A stretch of 64,000 nt of DNA. Origin: Vibrio maerlii. Its GTDB lineage: Bacteria > Pseudomonadota > Gammaproteobacteria > Enterobacterales > Vibrionaceae. The notes beneath the pieces are model-generated. The model did no database searches and was not told the DNA's origin. It worked only from the letters and a program-made list of their open reading frames with translations. The stretch is taken from the NCBI RefSeq assembly GCF_003415655.1, contig NZ_QRHC01000003.1, positions 426,600 to 490,599 of the forward strand, written 5' to 3'. Made by a program: the position numbers and the translations under genes. Of the stretch, positions 1-9,600 are shown piece by piece (the first letter of the stretch is position 1; the number at the start of each line of letters is the position of its first letter).

Positions 1-520
1 GTTGCTCCAGTGCTTGGATCGAGGTTTCAGATACAAGCTGACCATCCATATAGTAGCTTACCTTGTCACCATCTTTAACCCCCATCAATACCGACGTTTC
101 ACCTGTATTGTAAGTAATATCCATTCGGAATGTATTCTCATCAATCTGATTCATCTCGCCTTTTTCAATCTGGCGGTTGTAGGAGATTGGAGCAACAGGC
201 GCTTCTTTCAATGAATCATCTAGATCATCGTTGATATCAATCATAGTGTCTGTTTTTGTATCAAAGATGTGTGGGGAGCCAGTTAATGGGTTTTTACCAG
301 TCCAGAATTCGAGTGAGTTAAAGACGATATAGTCGGCTGCTGTTGTAATTGCGTATACCGGAGCCAAAAGGAAGTTAACCCCAGCCCTTGCATAACGGTT
401 ATCCACTACTTCAACATTAAATTGCATCAGTTTACCGGTTACTGCGTTACTACCCACACAGCCCGAAAGTGCAACTGCCACTGCTGTTAATGCTACTACC
501 TTTGTCATTGTCTTTTTCAT
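1..520 (-). CDS. DUF3332 family lipoprotein (3' part cut by window edge)
   Basis: An open frame runs from an ATG at 520 leftwards to the window edge without a stop, so only the N-terminal 173 residues are visible. It starts MKKTMTKVVALTAVAVALSGC, a signal peptide with the lipobox LSGC, so the mature protein should be lipid-anchored at about Cys21. The following text (VTGKLMQFNVEVVDNRYARAG, then a hydrophobic stretch and a WTGKNPLTG segment) matches my memory of the DUF3332 family common in Vibrio. Its function is unknown. An AGGAAG Shine-Dalgarno sequence lies just upstream of the ATG. It is transcribed away from the DUF3622 gene's terminator and looks monocistronic at its 5' side. Confidence 0.75.
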   Translation of the reverse strand, partial: MKKTMTKVVALTAVAVALSGCVGSNAVTGKLMQFNVEVVDNRYARAGVNFLLAPVYAITTAADYIVFNSLEFWTGKNPLTGSPHIFDTKTDTMIDINDDLDDSLKEAPVAPISYNRQIEKGEMNQIDENTFRMDITYNTGETSVLMGVKDGDKVSYYMDGQLVSETSIQALEQ

Positions 521-644
521 AGCTTCCTCTTTTATGGTTAATTACATGTCACTTTGCCTGTTCATGTTACAACTCACTTTTGAGACTAGTTCAGTTCACA
601 GAGATAACAAGTATGAAAAGACTCGGAATATTCTGATTCATAAA

Positions 645-679
645 AGAAAACCCCAGAGCTCATGCTCTGGGGTTTTCTA
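645..679. terminator. Bidirectional rho-independent terminator
   Basis: AGAAAACCCCAGAGC and GCTCTGGGGTTTTCT pair perfectly around a TCAT loop, with A and T runs as outer arms. It lies downstream of the DUF3622 gene on the minus strand. Confidence 0.8.
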
Positions 680-703
680 AAATCGCTTGTTGAACTGAGT
701 GAA

Positions 704-1003
704 TTATTCAGTTTCTTCTGCTGCGCGGCGCTGCTCTGCCTCAAACTTCTTACGAAGTGCTGCTGCTTTTTGCTCTGCCTCACGCTCTTTACGTGCAACT
801 GCTTTACGCTCGTTACGTGCAGCTTGGTTTACAACAAAACCCGCTAACTCTTTTTCAGCCCACTCTTGAGCAAGAGCTTCGGTATCAAATCCAGCTTCAC
901 GCTTTGATACGACGGTCTTGTTACGACTTACTTGGCGAGTGATCTCTGCACACCAACCGTTACGCTTTTCAGTTACACGGATGGCAAATTTTTTATTCGA
1001 CAT
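704..1003 (-). CDS. DUF3622 family small charged protein
   Basis: The 99-residue protein starts MSNKKFAIRVTEKRNGWCAEI and matches my memory of the DUF3622 family, short cytosolic Vibrio proteins of unknown function. The first 55 residues look like a compact beta-rich domain (VTEKRNGWCAEITRQVSRNKT). The last 40 residues are a highly charged Arg/Lys/Glu/Ala helix, likely extended or coiled. There is no signal peptide or membrane segment. The gene stands alone, with its own terminator downstream and an intergenic repeat element upstream. Upstream of the ATG the mRNA reads CCTTAGGAAACAT, which supplies AGGAAA as the ribosome binding site. No function is assigned. Confidence 0.7.
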   Translation of the reverse strand: MSNKKFAIRVTEKRNGWCAEITRQVSRNKTVVSKREAGFDTEALAQEWAEKELAGFVVNQAARNERKAVARKEREAEQKAAALRKKFEAEQRRAAEETE

Positions 1004-1096
1004 AATATGTTTCCTAAGGGATTAATTAGGGATATAGCCATCCCTTGGCAAGCGCGGTATTAGAGCATAAAACGCGCCAAAGAACACTTTTTATTT

Positions 1097-1290
1097 CTAG
1101 GAGCTAGAGAGCTAGAGAGCTAGAGAGCTAGAGAGCTAGAGAGCTAGAGAATATTGGAAGGTTGACGTTAGGGCGTCAACCCTTTGTCCATCTTCAGATT
1201 CAAAAATCTAGATATCTAGTTTTCTAGTTTTCTAGTTTTCTAGTTTTCTACAAGCGAAGCGCACTAGCTGTCTAATAAAAAGAAAACGCA
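1097..1290 (+). repeat. CTAG composite element A: GAGCTAGA array, hairpin and TCTAG tail
   Basis: From 1101 to 1150 GAGCTAGA is repeated about six times without error. After a short AT spacer comes a hairpin at 1159-1183 (AGGTTGACG / CGTCAACCCT). A TCTAGATATCTAG motif follows, then four TTTTCTAG repeats to about 1250 and a tail with AGCGAAGCGCACTAGCTGTCTAA. The same order of parts recurs elsewhere in this window (about 15013, 21957, 24501, 50650 and 60862). It fills most of the 346-base gap between purL and the DUF3622 gene. Confidence 0.9.
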
Positions 1291-1312
1291 GACCTTTCGA
1301 TCTGCGCTTTTG
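1279..1312 (-). terminator. purL terminator
   Basis: CGCAGA and TCTGCG pair around CCTTTCGA. On the minus strand the stem is followed by a T-rich run, as expected for the 3' end of purL. Confidence 0.7.
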
Positions 1313-1349
1313 CTTTCTAGGAACTAGCTTCTAATTAACTGGGAACTCA

Positions 1350-4300
1350 TTAACCCACATTCTTACGTGCGTTCTGGAACATACGCATCCAAGCACCGTT
1401 TTCGCCCCAACCTTCTGGAGACCATGAGTTCGCCACTGTGCGGAATACACGCTCAGGGTGCGGCATCATGATAGTTACACGGCCATCTTGAGTCGTTAGA
1501 CCTGTGATTGCATTTGGTGAACCGTTCGGGTTGTTCGGGTATTGTTGCGTTGCGTTACCGTGGTTGTCCACGTAACGTACTGCAACTGTTCCTGAAGCTT
1601 CAATCGCTGCTAGGTGGTCAGCACCACGTACTTCTACGCGGCCTTCACCGTGTGACACTGCGATTGGCATACGAGAGCCAGCCATGCCGTCGAAGAATAC
1701 AGAATCAGACTTCTGAACTTCCACTAGGCTAAAGCGAGCTTCAAAGCGCTCAGATTCGTTACGAACGAAGCGTGGCCATAGGTCTGCACCAGGGATTAGC
1801 TCTTTCAGGTTCGATAGCATCTGACAGCCGTTACATACACCTAGTGAGAAGGTATCTTCACGCTGGAAGAAGCCTTCAAACTGGTTGCGAGCTTGCTCGT
1901 TGAACAGGATAGACTTAGCCCAACCTTCACCAGCACCTAGTACGTCACCGTAAGAGAAGCCACCACAAGCCACAAGGCCTTGGTACTCTTCTAACGCAGC
2001 TTGACCGGTTAGGATGTCGCTCATGTGAATATCTGTTGCTTCAAAGCCTGCACGGTCGAAGGCTGCTGCCATCTCAACGTGAGAGTTAACACCCTGCTCA
2101 CGTAGGATTGCCATCTTAGGCTTAGCGCCTTTATTTATCATAGAACCGGCAATGTATGGTGCTGCGATGTCTTCGTTCACATCAAAGCTTAGGTTAACGT
2201 TCAGACCTGGGTCAGAGTTGTCTTTCTTCGCTTCATGCTCTTGGTCAGCACATGCTGGATTATCACGTAGACCTTGCATCTTGTGCGTAGTCTCAGCCCA
2301 GATTGTACGTAGCTCAGTACGGTTACGCTCAAGAACTACTGTTTCGCCAGAAGTGATCACTAGCTCATCTGATGCTTCAACGCTTCCGATTACGTGTGAA
2401 CATGCTTCTAGGCCGTTCGCTGCTAGAGTAGCAAGTACAGCTTCTAGATCATCGTTCTTAACCTGAAGTACTGCGCCTAGCTCTTCGTTAAATAGTGCTG
2501 CTAATGCGTCATCGCCTAGGTTAGCGATATCCGCTTTCACACCACAGTGACCTGCGAACGCCATCTCAGCAAGAGTAACGAATAGACCGCCATCGCCTTT
2601 ATCGTGGTAAGCCACAACTTGCTCGTTAGCAACCAACGCTTGAACACCTTCGTAGAAACCTTTTAGCTGAGCAGCGTTGTCTACGTCTGCTGGCTTATCA
2701 CCTAGCTGCTTGTAAACCTGTGCTAGTGCTGTTGCGCCTAGACGGTTTTGACCGTTACCTAGGTCGATAAGAACTAGTGACGTGTTACCCTTGTCAGTAC
2801 GAAGCTGAGGTGTGATTGTCTTACGAACGTCTTCAACACGAGCAAACGCTGTGATGATTAGAGAAAGCGGAGACGTTACTTCTTTCTGCTCGCCGTTATC
2901 TTCCCACTTAGTCTTCATCGACATTGAGTCTTTACCAACAGGGATAGTCAGACCAAGTGCTGGACATAGCTCTTCACCCACAGCTTTCACTGCTTCGTAA
3001 AGACCTGCATCTTCACCTGGGTGGCCTGCTGGAGACATCCAGTTTGCAGACAGTTTAATGTGCTTGATATCACCGATGTTTGTCGCTGCAATGTTGGTGA
3101 TTGCTTCACCCACTGCTAGACGAGCTGATGCACCGAAGTCTAGTAGAGCCACTGGTGTACGCTCACCCATCGACATTGCTTCACCGTGGTAAGTGTCGTA
3201 GCTTGCTGCTGTTACTGCACAGTTTGCTACTGGAACCTGCCATGGGCCAACCATTTGGTCACGAGCAACTAGGCCTGTTACCGAGCGGTCACCGATAGTG
3301 ATAAGGAATGTTTTCTCTGCAACGGTTGGTAGACGTAGAACACGGTCTGCCGCTTCGTTAAGCTCAATACCGTCGCGGTTAACCGCAGGGTTGTTCGCTT
3401 TTAGCGTCTTCGCATCACGGTGCATCTTAGGCGTTTTGCCTAGCAGGATGTCCATTGGCATATCGATTGGCGTGTTGTCGAAGTGTGAATCTTCTAGTTT
3501 CAGATCACGCTCTTCTGTTGCCACACCTACTACAGCGTAAGGTGCGCGCTCACGCTTACAGATTGCATCGAATGCTTCCATGTTCTCTGGAGCAACAGCC
3601 ATTACGTAACGCTCTTGAGATTCGTTACACCAGATCTCAAGTGGGCTCATGCCCGGCTCATCGTTTGGTACGTCACGTAGCTGGAAGATACCGCCACGTT
3701 CGCCATCGTCTACAAGCTCTGGAAGTGCGTTAGAGATACCGCCCGCGCCCACATCGTGGATAAATGCGATTGGGTTGTCATCACCAAGCTGCCAACAACG
3801 GTCGATAACTTCCTGACAGCGACGTTCCATCTCTGGGTTTTCACGCTGTACTGAAGCGAAATCTAGGTCTTCTGCTGATTGACCAGATGCCATAGAAGAT
3901 GCCGCGCCGCCACCAAGGCCGATATTCATCGCTGGACCACCAAGAACGATTAGGCTTGCTCCTACTGGGATCTCTTTCTTCTGAACGTGCTCGTCACGGA
4001 TGTTACCCATACCACCGGCAATCATGATTGGCTTGTGGTAACCACGAACTTCTTCACCTGCGTGAGAGTTTACTTTCTCTTCGTAAGTACGGAAGTAACC
4101 AAGAAGGTTTGGACGACCAAATTCGTTGTTGAACGCCGCGCCACCTAGTGGGCCCTCTAGCATGATGTCTAGAGCGTTAACGATGCGACCTGGCTTACCG
4201 AAGTCTGTTTCCCATGGCTGTTCAAAGCCAGGAATACGTAGGTTAGACGTTGTGAAACCAACAAGACCCGCTTTTGGCTTACCACCAATACCTGTTGCGC

Positions 4301-5261
4301 CTTCGTCACGGATTTCGCCACCTGAACCTGTTGAAGCGCCCGGCCAAGGAGAAATAGCGGTTGGGTGGTTGTGAGTCTCCACCTTCATTAGGATGTGCGC
4401 TTTCTCTTGGTTGTAGCCGTACTGACGAGTTTCAGGATTCGGGAAGAAGCGACCAACATCAGAACCTACCATTACCGCTGCGTTATCTTTGTAAGCAGAC
4501 AATACGTTTTCAGGTGTGGTTTCGAAGGTGTTTTTGATCATCTTGAACAGTGACTTATCTTGCTTAACGCCATCGATAGTCCAGTCTGCATTGAAGATCT
4601 TGTGACGACAGTGCTCTGAGTTCGCTTGTGCAAACATCATCAGCTCAATGTCAGTTGGGTTACGATCTAGCTTGTTTACAAAGCTGTCGTATAGGTATTC
4701 GATTTCATCGTCTGCCAGTGCAAGACCAAGCGTTACGTTTGCAGTAACCAGTGCTTCACGGCCGCCGTTTAGTAGGTCAACGTCAGCAACTGGTGCTGGC
4801 TCTGCTACTTGGAAAAGTGCCGCTGCTGATTCAAAATCAGTGAAGATCACTTCCATCATGCGATCGTGCAGGATAGCTTTCAGCTCAACCAGTTGAAGCT
4901 CTGAAAGTTCAGCAGACGTTTCGATGTAGTAAGCCGTACCGCGCTCAAGACGTACGATCTTATCTAGACCACAGTTATTTGCGATATCAGTCGATTTTGA
5001 AGACCAAGGCGAGATGGTGCCTGGGCGAGGAGTCGCAAGCAGAAGCATACCTTCTGGCGCGTGCTCTTCAATTGTTGGACCGTAAGTTAGCAGTTTTTCT
5101 AGTTTCTCAACTTCAGACGCATCTAGGTCTGCCGTTAGATCAGCAAAATGTGCAAACTCAGCGTAGATACCTGTTACAGGTAGGCCTAGTTCACGACAAA
5201 GCTCTAAAAGCTTGTTAACACGAAATTCAGATAGAGCTGGGGAGCCACGAAAAATTCTCAT
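1350..5261 (-). CDS. purL: Phosphoribosylformylglycinamidine synthase, single-chain type
   Basis: PurL makes FGAM from FGAR, glutamine and ATP, the fourth step of de novo purine synthesis, in the cytosol. At 1303 residues it has the length of the large proteobacterial fused enzyme. Visible parts in order are the N-terminal domain ([14 protein letters not shown]), two halves of the AIR-synthase-like ATP-binding region ([14 protein letters not shown]; later PVGKDSMSM) and the C-terminal glutaminase with nucleophile Cys in [10 protein letters not shown] and His/Glu in MPHPERVF. The frame could start seven codons upstream at 5282, but [13 protein letters not shown] is the family's usual start and AGAGA lies about 12 nt before it. 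A PurR box at 5415-5430 in the upstream gap suggests purine repression. mltF diverges from it. Confidence 0.97.
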   Translation of the reverse strand: MRIFRGSPALSEFRVNKLLELCRELGLPVTGIYAEFAHFADLTADLDASEVEKLEKLLTYGPTIEEHAPEGMLLLATPRPGTISPWSSKSTDIANNCGLDKIVRLERGTAYYIETSAELSELQLVELKAILHDRMMEVIFTDFESAAALFQVAEPAPVADVDLLNGGREALVTANVTLGLALADDEIEYLYDSFVNKLDRNPTDIELMMFAQANSEHCRHKIFNADWTIDGVKQDKSLFKMIKNTFETTPENVLSAYKDNAAVMVGSDVGRFFPNPETRQYGYNQEKAHILMKVETHNHPTAISPWPGASTGSGGEIRDEGATGIGGKPKAGLVGFTTSNLRIPGFEQPWETDFGKPGRIVNALDIMLEGPLGGAAFNNEFGRPNLLGYFRTYEEKVNSHAGEEVRGYHKPIMIAGGMGNIRDEHVQKKEIPVGASLIVLGGPAMNIGLGGGAASSMASGQSAEDLDFASVQRENPEMERRCQEVIDRCWQLGDDNPIAFIHDVGAGGISNALPELVDDGERGGIFQLRDVPNDEPGMSPLEIWCNESQERYVMAVAPENMEAFDAICKRERAPYAVVGVATEERDLKLEDSHFDNTPIDMPMDILLGKTPKMHRDAKTLKANNPAVNRDGIELNEAADRVLRLPTVAEKTFLITIGDRSVTGLVARDQMVGPWQVPVANCAVTAASYDTYHGEAMSMGERTPVALLDFGASARLAVGEAITNIAATNIGDIKHIKLSANWMSPAGHPGEDAGLYEAVKAVGEELCPALGLTIPVGKDSMSMKTKWEDNGEQKEVTSPLSLIITAFARVEDVRKTITPQLRTDKGNTSLVLIDLGNGQNRLGATALAQVYKQLGDKPADVDNAAQLKGFYEGVQALVANEQVVAYHDKGDGGLFVTLAEMAFAGHCGVKADIANLGDDALAALFNEELGAVLQVKNDDLEAVLATLAANGLEACSHVIGSVEASDELVITSGETVVLERNRTELRTIWAETTHKMQGLRDNPACADQEHEAKKDNSDPGLNVNLSFDVNEDIAAPYIAGSMINKGAKPKMAILREQGVNSHVEMAAAFDRAGFEATDIHMSDILTGQAALEEYQGLVACGGFSYGDVLGAGEGWAKSILFNEQARNQFEGFFQREDTFSLGVCNGCQMLSNLKELIPGADLWPRFVRNESERFEARFSLVEVQKSDSVFFDGMAGSRMPIAVSHGEGRVEVRGADHLAAIEASGTVAVRYVDNHGNATQQYPNNPNGSPNAITGLTTQDGRVTIMMPHPERVFRTVANSWSPEGWGENGAWMRMFQNARKNVG

Positions 5262-5414
5262 GTGCTTAGGTCTCTTATGCAATTGATTAAGGTGATATTG
5301 GAATAGATTCAGTGGGTTTTAGGAGTAACCTAACTGTTTTCTTCGAACATATGCCAATTCCACCTTTCGATGCGGGCGCATTATATAGGATTTTTTTTTG
5401 TGACGTAACACCAA

Positions 5415-5430
5415 ACGCAACCGTTTGCGT
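5415..5430. promoter_or_regulatory. PurR box upstream of purL
   Basis: ACGCAACCGTTTGCGT differs at one base from the PurR consensus ACGCAAACGTTTGCGT. It lies 154 bases upstream of the purL start in the purL/mltF gap. The rest of this 316-base gap is AT-rich promoter DNA with no other gene seen. Confidence 0.85.
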
Positions 5431-5577
5431 CTTTTTTTTTGAATCTAGCCTTTTGGTCAGAATTGCGCCATTTTACGCATCTTTGTTTAAAGCTACTTTT
5501 TCAATATCTTGGGCTCTGCTATAAAGAGACCATAATGACACTTGTCCTCAAAATACGAATAAAATAAGCCATTACTT

Positions 5578-7152
5578 ATGCATGTTAATAGGCGAAGCAA
5601 GATTTTGTGCTTCCTATCAAAACTAAATCTAAGAACCCTGTTCACCTCGTTGTCTATGTTGCTATCGATCACGATACTCTCCGGGTGTCAGATCGAGTCC
5701 GAGCCACCAAGCGAGTTAGACAAGATAAAAGAGCGTGGTGTCCTTCGTGTGGGGACTTTAAACAATCAACTTTCTTACTACATCGGTCCAGATGGCTCAG
5801 TCGGACTTGACTATGAGTTAGCACGAAAGTTTGCCGATGAGCTCGGTGTTAAGTTGGAGATGACACCAGCATTCAGGTTGTCATCACTCTTCCCTGCGCT
5901 AGAAAAAGGCGACATTGATGTAATCGCAGCAGGGTTCAGCCAGTCAGAACAACGCCTTAAGAAGTTTCGAGCCGGCCCTGCGTATTACTATGTGAGCCAG
6001 CAACTGGTCTACAAAAAAGGCCAATGGCGCCCTAGAAACATCGAACAATTGGTCGCCAAGCAAATTGAACTGAAAGAGCAAGGCGACTCTAGTGCTGTTG
6101 TGAAAATTGTTCGTGGCTCTCACTTTGAAAGTACGCTCTATCAAGTACAAGCCGAGCATCCAAGCTTTGAGTTTGAAATCGTTGATGACTCAGACGTCAA
6201 CGACCTACTCAAAGACGTGGCTAACGGCGATCTTCTCTTTACTCTAGCAGACTCTGTCGAGCTATCCCTAACTCAGAGAATCTACCCAGATGTTGCACTG
6301 GCGTTTGAGTTAACGGAAGACCAGCCTATCTCTTGGTACATGAGAAAATCTGAAGACGAGAGCTTATATGCTCTGATGATCGAGTTTTTCGGTTTCCAAA
6401 AACAATCCGGTGATCTCGCTACGCTTGAAGAAAAATATATCGGTCATATCGGCAACTTTGATTACGTCGATACTCGCGCATTCATTCGTGCTCTGGATAG
6501 TAAATTGCCTGAATGGGCCCCACTATTTCAAAAGTATGCAGATGAGTTTGATTGGCGACTGATAGCAGCACTGGCTTATCAAGAGTCGCACTGGAACCCT
6601 GTCGCTAAGTCTCCAACAGGTGTACGCGGTATGATGATGCTTACATTGCCAACGGCGAAAAGTGTTGGAGTGACGAATCGACTGGATCCCGAGCAGTCTG
6701 TTAAGGGTGGGGTTGAGTACCTTCGTCGCATCGTAGGTCGAGTACCTGATTCTATTCCTCCGCACGAAAAGATCTGGTTTGCTTTGGCATCTTACAACGT
6801 CGGATACGGTCATATGATGGATGCGCGTCGCCTCACAAGATCTCAAGGTGGTGACCTTAACGCTTGGGCAGATGTGAAAGATCGCCTTCCCCTGCTACGT
6901 AAAAAGCAGTACTACAGCAAAACACGTTACGGCTATGCCCGTGGTGATGAGGCTCGCAATTATGTAGAGAATATACGCCGCTATTATCAGAGTATTATCG
7001 GTCATGTCGATCAGACTCAAGCGACTGAAGAGGATGTTTCCGTCGATGACTTGGTCGTGATACCTGCTCTAGAAGAAGCTCCAGAAGAAAGCCCAGAAAC
7101 AGAGACTGTTGAGGGTGAGCAATCTGAAGCAACTGAAAGTTCAGAGCCCTAA
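5578..7152 (+). CDS. mltF: Membrane-bound lytic murein transglycosylase F
   Basis: MltF cleaves the glycan strands of peptidoglycan to 1,6-anhydromuropeptides from the inner face of the outer membrane. The 524-residue frame has a long basic N-terminus, a hydrophobic segment and the lipobox LSGC at about residue 37. Next comes a periplasmic solute-binding-like domain (about 45-290; RVGTLNNQLSYY, GLDYELARKFADELGV). The C-terminal SLT domain carries catalytic Glu336 in ALAYQESHWNP, then GVRGMMMLT and ALASYNVGYGH. The last 40 residues are acidic (EEAPEESPETE). It diverges from purL, as in E. coli. The first ATG lacks a clear ribosome binding site, so the exact start is uncertain. Confidence 0.95.
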   Translation: MHVNRRSKILCFLSKLNLRTLFTSLSMLLSITILSGCQIESEPPSELDKIKERGVLRVGTLNNQLSYYIGPDGSVGLDYELARKFADELGVKLEMTPAFRLSSLFPALEKGDIDVIAAGFSQSEQRLKKFRAGPAYYYVSQQLVYKKGQWRPRNIEQLVAKQIELKEQGDSSAVVKIVRGSHFESTLYQVQAEHPSFEFEIVDDSDVNDLLKDVANGDLLFTLADSVELSLTQRIYPDVALAFELTEDQPISWYMRKSEDESLYALMIEFFGFQKQSGDLATLEEKYIGHIGNFDYVDTRAFIRALDSKLPEWAPLFQKYADEFDWRLIAALAYQESHWNPVAKSPTGVRGMMMLTLPTAKSVGVTNRLDPEQSVKGGVEYLRRIVGRVPDSIPPHEKIWFALASYNVGYGHMMDARRLTRSQGGDLNAWADVKDRLPLLRKKQYYSKTRYGYARGDEARNYVENIRRYYQSIIGHVDQTQATEEDVSVDDLVVIPALEEAPEESPETETVEGEQSEATESSEP

Positions 7153-7176
7153 TGTTTGTCTCGTCCTAAACTAGAA

Positions 7177-7199
7177 AAGGCCTCTTCGGAGGCTTTTTC
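7177..7199 (+). terminator. mltF terminator
   Basis: GGCCTC-TTCG-GAGGC with a UUCG-type tetraloop is followed by CTTTTT, 25 bases after the mltF stop. Confidence 0.8.
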
Positions 7200-7314
7200 T
7201 ATGTCTGCAGTTATGCCATTAAACCGTCATATTGCTTTCATCAATTAGTCACAAATCAAATCTAATAATGGAGGGATAAATTAAAGAAAACAATGACTGC
7301 ATATAGGAACGATT

Positions 7315-7446
7315 ATGCTTAGAAAACTTCGAACAACCAAGCGCTTGAGTAACACCTCTTGCACCAACCGCCGCAAACGCATGCTTGCTAACAACAAGAA
7401 GAAAGTCATCTGGCGTAACCGAGCCTTTATGCAAAACCTAGATTAA
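7315..7446 (+). CDS. Unrecognised 43-residue highly basic protein
   Basis: An ATG with AGGAA eight bases upstream opens a 43-codon frame ending in TAA. The product has 14 Arg/Lys and only one acidic residue: MLRKLRTTKRLSNTSCTNRR, then KRMLANNKKKVIWRNRAFM and the ending QNLD. There is one Cys, one Trp and no membrane segment. I do not recognise the family. The good ribosome binding site and the basic, low-complexity composition, typical of small nucleic-acid- or ribosome-binding proteins, favour a real gene. It stands alone between the mltF terminator and the convergent tadA gene. Confidence 0.55.
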   Translation: MLRKLRTTKRLSNTSCTNRRKRMLANNKKKVIWRNRAFMQNLD

Positions 7447-7485
7447 CTTTCTGTCGCACTATAGCGTTAGTTACTTAGGCTTCAC

Positions 7486-8004
7486 CTATTCATCCTTGAG
7501 TGCTTTCTGCTTTGCTTGTTTTAACGCTTTCTTCTCTTTACGGCGCTTCTTAAAAAATGCTTGCAGCTGATGGCGGCACTCTTCTTCTAATAGGCCACTT
7601 TCAACATCAGCATAATGATACGCGGCTTGGTGCTCAAACAAGTTTAATACTGTACCTGCAGCACCAGCCTTTAAGTCTGGGGCACCAAATACAATGCGCT
7701 TCACTCTGCTATGGAGTAGAGCTCCAGCGCACATTGGACAAGGTTCTAAAGTGACATACAAAGTCGTATCGAGCAGTCGATAGTTTTCCAACACCTGTCC
7801 AGCTCTGCGTAAGGTTTCCACTTCAGCATGCGCAGTCGCATCGTGAGTACCAATAGAGCGATTCCACCCTTCTGCTATCACCTCACCATCTTTAACCAGC
7901 ACAGCGCCAACCGGCACCTCGCCTTCATTCTCGGCTTGCTCAGCGAGTTCCATAGCTCGGCGCATAAAGAATTCATCTTGCTGGGTGAACTGAGTATTAG
8001 ACAA
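7486..8004 (-). CDS. tadA: tRNA-specific adenosine deaminase
   Basis: TadA converts A34 to inosine in the anticodon of tRNA-Arg(ACG), using a zinc-bound water. The 172-residue protein shows the deaminase motifs: His59-Ala-Glu61 (zinc ligand and proton shuttle) and Pro-Cys89-Pro-Met-Cys92 (zinc ligands), with VPVGAVLV before them. The C-terminus is a long basic tail (KKRRKEKKALKQAKQ). The start appears to be TTG at 8004, since AAGGAG sits seven bases upstream and MSNTQFTQQD fits family N-termini. The next ATG, at residue 14, would cut into the first helix. It is close to mltF, as in E. coli, but here the 43-residue gene lies between them. Confidence 0.95.
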   Translation of the reverse strand: MSNTQFTQQDEFFMRRAMELAEQAENEGEVPVGAVLVKDGEVIAEGWNRSIGTHDATAHAEVETLRRAGQVLENYRLLDTTLYVTLEPCPMCAGALLHSRVKRIVFGAPDLKAGAAGTVLNLFEHQAAYHYADVESGLLEEECRHQLQAFFKKRRKEKKALKQAKQKALKDE

Positions 8005-8065
8005 GGGAGGCTCCTTAAAAGTATGACACTAGGTTGCGAAGGATAGCGAATCTTACTCTTCGACG

Positions 8066-9352
8066 CTAACGTTGTTGCTCGGTGGTATTCATCAAATGTA
8101 AAACTCTTACTTCAATGATTCGATTGCTATCCGCTTTTAAGACTTCAAACTGCCACTGTTGGTAATGCACCACTTCACCTTCTGCAGGTAAGTGCCCCAA
8201 AAGCCACGTTAGCATGCCATTTAAGGTTTGAAAGCCCTCATCTTCACCCTCAATTTCAGACAGGTCTAGGCGGTTTTTGAGTTCACTCAAGGGGATCAAT
8301 GCATCGACTACTAATGAGCCGTCTTCAAGCTTCTCTGACCACAGGTCTTGCTTTTCCATCGATAGCTCACCAGCGATAGCCTCCAAGACATCATAGTGAG
8401 TGACTAAGCCCTGGATATCACCATACTCATCAACGATAAACGCCATCTCAGCTCCCGTCTGTTTAAAGAAGGTAAGAAGATGCAGTGCCTTCATTGATTC
8501 TGGAACATATACCGGTTGTTTCACCATAGCGACCAAAGATTGGCAAGTTAGCCTATCATCATTGAGCATGCTCTTGGCCGAAACTGTACCAATAATTTCA
8601 CCCAAATTTCCACGACATAGCGGGAATACACTATGTTTGGTTGCACGAATCTGCTTTAGGGTGCTTTCCATCGGCTTATCGATATTCAAGTAATTAATCC
8701 CTCGTCGAGGGGTCATCAAGGAGCTCACCAAGCGATCATCAAGCTGCAAGATGTTACGGATCATCTCTTGCTCTCCTTGTTCAATCGCGCCCGATTCAGA
8801 GCCTTCTTTGACTAACGCATGGATGTCATCTTCAGTGACCTCTTCTCCCTGACTCTTATCTCCAAAAAGCTTTAGAATCGTTTCGGTAGATATAGAGAGA
8901 GCAAATACAAACGGCTTGGTGAGACGTGATAACCAATAAATCGGCAGCGCAACCAACACGGCAATACTTTCTGCTCGCGATTGGGCAAATCGTTTTGGAA
9001 CAAGTTCCCCGACAACGATAGCAAAGTAGGTAATACCAACAACCACTAACAAAGTAGATAACACTTCAGCAGTAGACGAATCCATGCCGCTTGAAATCAA
9101 GCTTTGTGCCAATGGCGCTGACAAGGTTGCCTCACCAACGATACCGCTGAGCAGACCAATTACGGTGATACCAATCTGAATCGTGGATAGGAAGATGGTA
9201 GGGTCATCTTTAAGTTGAAGCGCAATCTGAGCCGAGCGATGCTTTTCAGCCAGACGTTTTAGCCGACTTGTTTTCGCTGCCACCAACGCGATCTCTGACA
9301 TCGCGAATAGACCGTTCAAAACAATCAAGCCAACCAATAAGAGCACTTTCAT
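8066..9352 (-). CDS. DUF21/CBS/CorC_HlyC membrane protein (hemolysin-like, PaeA/YtfL type)
   Basis: The 428-residue protein has the three-part layout of the CNNM/HlyC-CorC family. An N-terminal DUF21 membrane domain covers about residues 1-190 (LLLVGLIVLNGLFAMSEIAL, IQIGITVIGLLSGIVGE and two further hydrophobic stretches). A pair of CBS domains follows at about 200-330 (MTPRRGINYL; FIVDEYGDIQGLVTHYDVLE). A C-terminal CorC_HlyC domain spans about 345-420 (DGSLVVDALIPLSELKNRLD). Family members are proposed divalent-cation or polyamine exporters in the inner membrane; YtfL of E. coli has this architecture. The name hemolysin is historical. It starts at ATG 9352 with a weak ribosome binding site, and no partner gene is evident. 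Confidence 0.85.
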   Translation of the reverse strand: MKVLLLVGLIVLNGLFAMSEIALVAAKTSRLKRLAEKHRSAQIALQLKDDPTIFLSTIQIGITVIGLLSGIVGEATLSAPLAQSLISSGMDSSTAEVLSTLLVVVGITYFAIVVGELVPKRFAQSRAESIAVLVALPIYWLSRLTKPFVFALSISTETILKLFGDKSQGEEVTEDDIHALVKEGSESGAIEQGEQEMIRNILQLDDRLVSSLMTPRRGINYLNIDKPMESTLKQIRATKHSVFPLCRGNLGEIIGTVSAKSMLNDDRLTCQSLVAMVKQPVYVPESMKALHLLTFFKQTGAEMAFIVDEYGDIQGLVTHYDVLEAIAGELSMEKQDLWSEKLEDGSLVVDALIPLSELKNRLDLSEIEGEDEGFQTLNGMLTWLLGHLPAEGEVVHYQQWQFEVLKADSNRIIEVRVLHLMNTTEQQR

Positions 9353-9435
9353 TTAATCTATATTCTCATCATCAGCACACATGTGCCGATCGCGAATATA
9401 GATCTGAATTGAAAAATAATAAATACCTAAAATTA

Positions 9436-9472
9436 AAAAAAGAGCCAACTCAGAGAGTTGGCTCTTAAAAAA
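9436..9472. terminator. Terminator between AbgT-type transporter and DUF21 gene
   Basis: AAGAGCCAACT and AGTTGGCTCTT pair around CAGAG and are flanked by A and T runs on both sides. It probably terminates transcription from the AbgT gene. Confidence 0.8.
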
Positions 9473-9490
9473 GGAATTACTAAATAATTG

Positions 9491-9590
9491 TTGTTCTAGC
9501 TAGGCGACAAGCAAATCCAGCCCTATGAGCATAGGTCTCCTATGTGATTAGGGTGGATTTACGTAGTCAACAACGCTAGAGCAGCAAGTA
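9491..9590. repeat. Long imperfect hairpin downstream of the AbgT-type gene
   Basis: The core 9513-9560 folds as AAATCC / GGATTT, CCCTA / TAGGG and CATAGG / CCTATG, with small internal loops and a TCT apex. Outer bases (GTTCTAGC ... GCTAGAGC) can pair further. Its text resembles an intergenic hairpin I remember as recurrent in Vibrio genomes. This is the only copy seen here. Confidence 0.5.
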
Positions 9591-9600
9591 TGACGTTATT

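Noticed and set aside
2152..4374. Long open frames opposite purL, such as 104 and 92 codons
   Set aside because: They are shadows of the purL coding strand with no ribosome binding sites or recognisable domains.
5262..5282. Seven-codon longer start for purL
   Set aside because: It has no Shine-Dalgarno sequence, and the family starts with [13 protein letters not shown].
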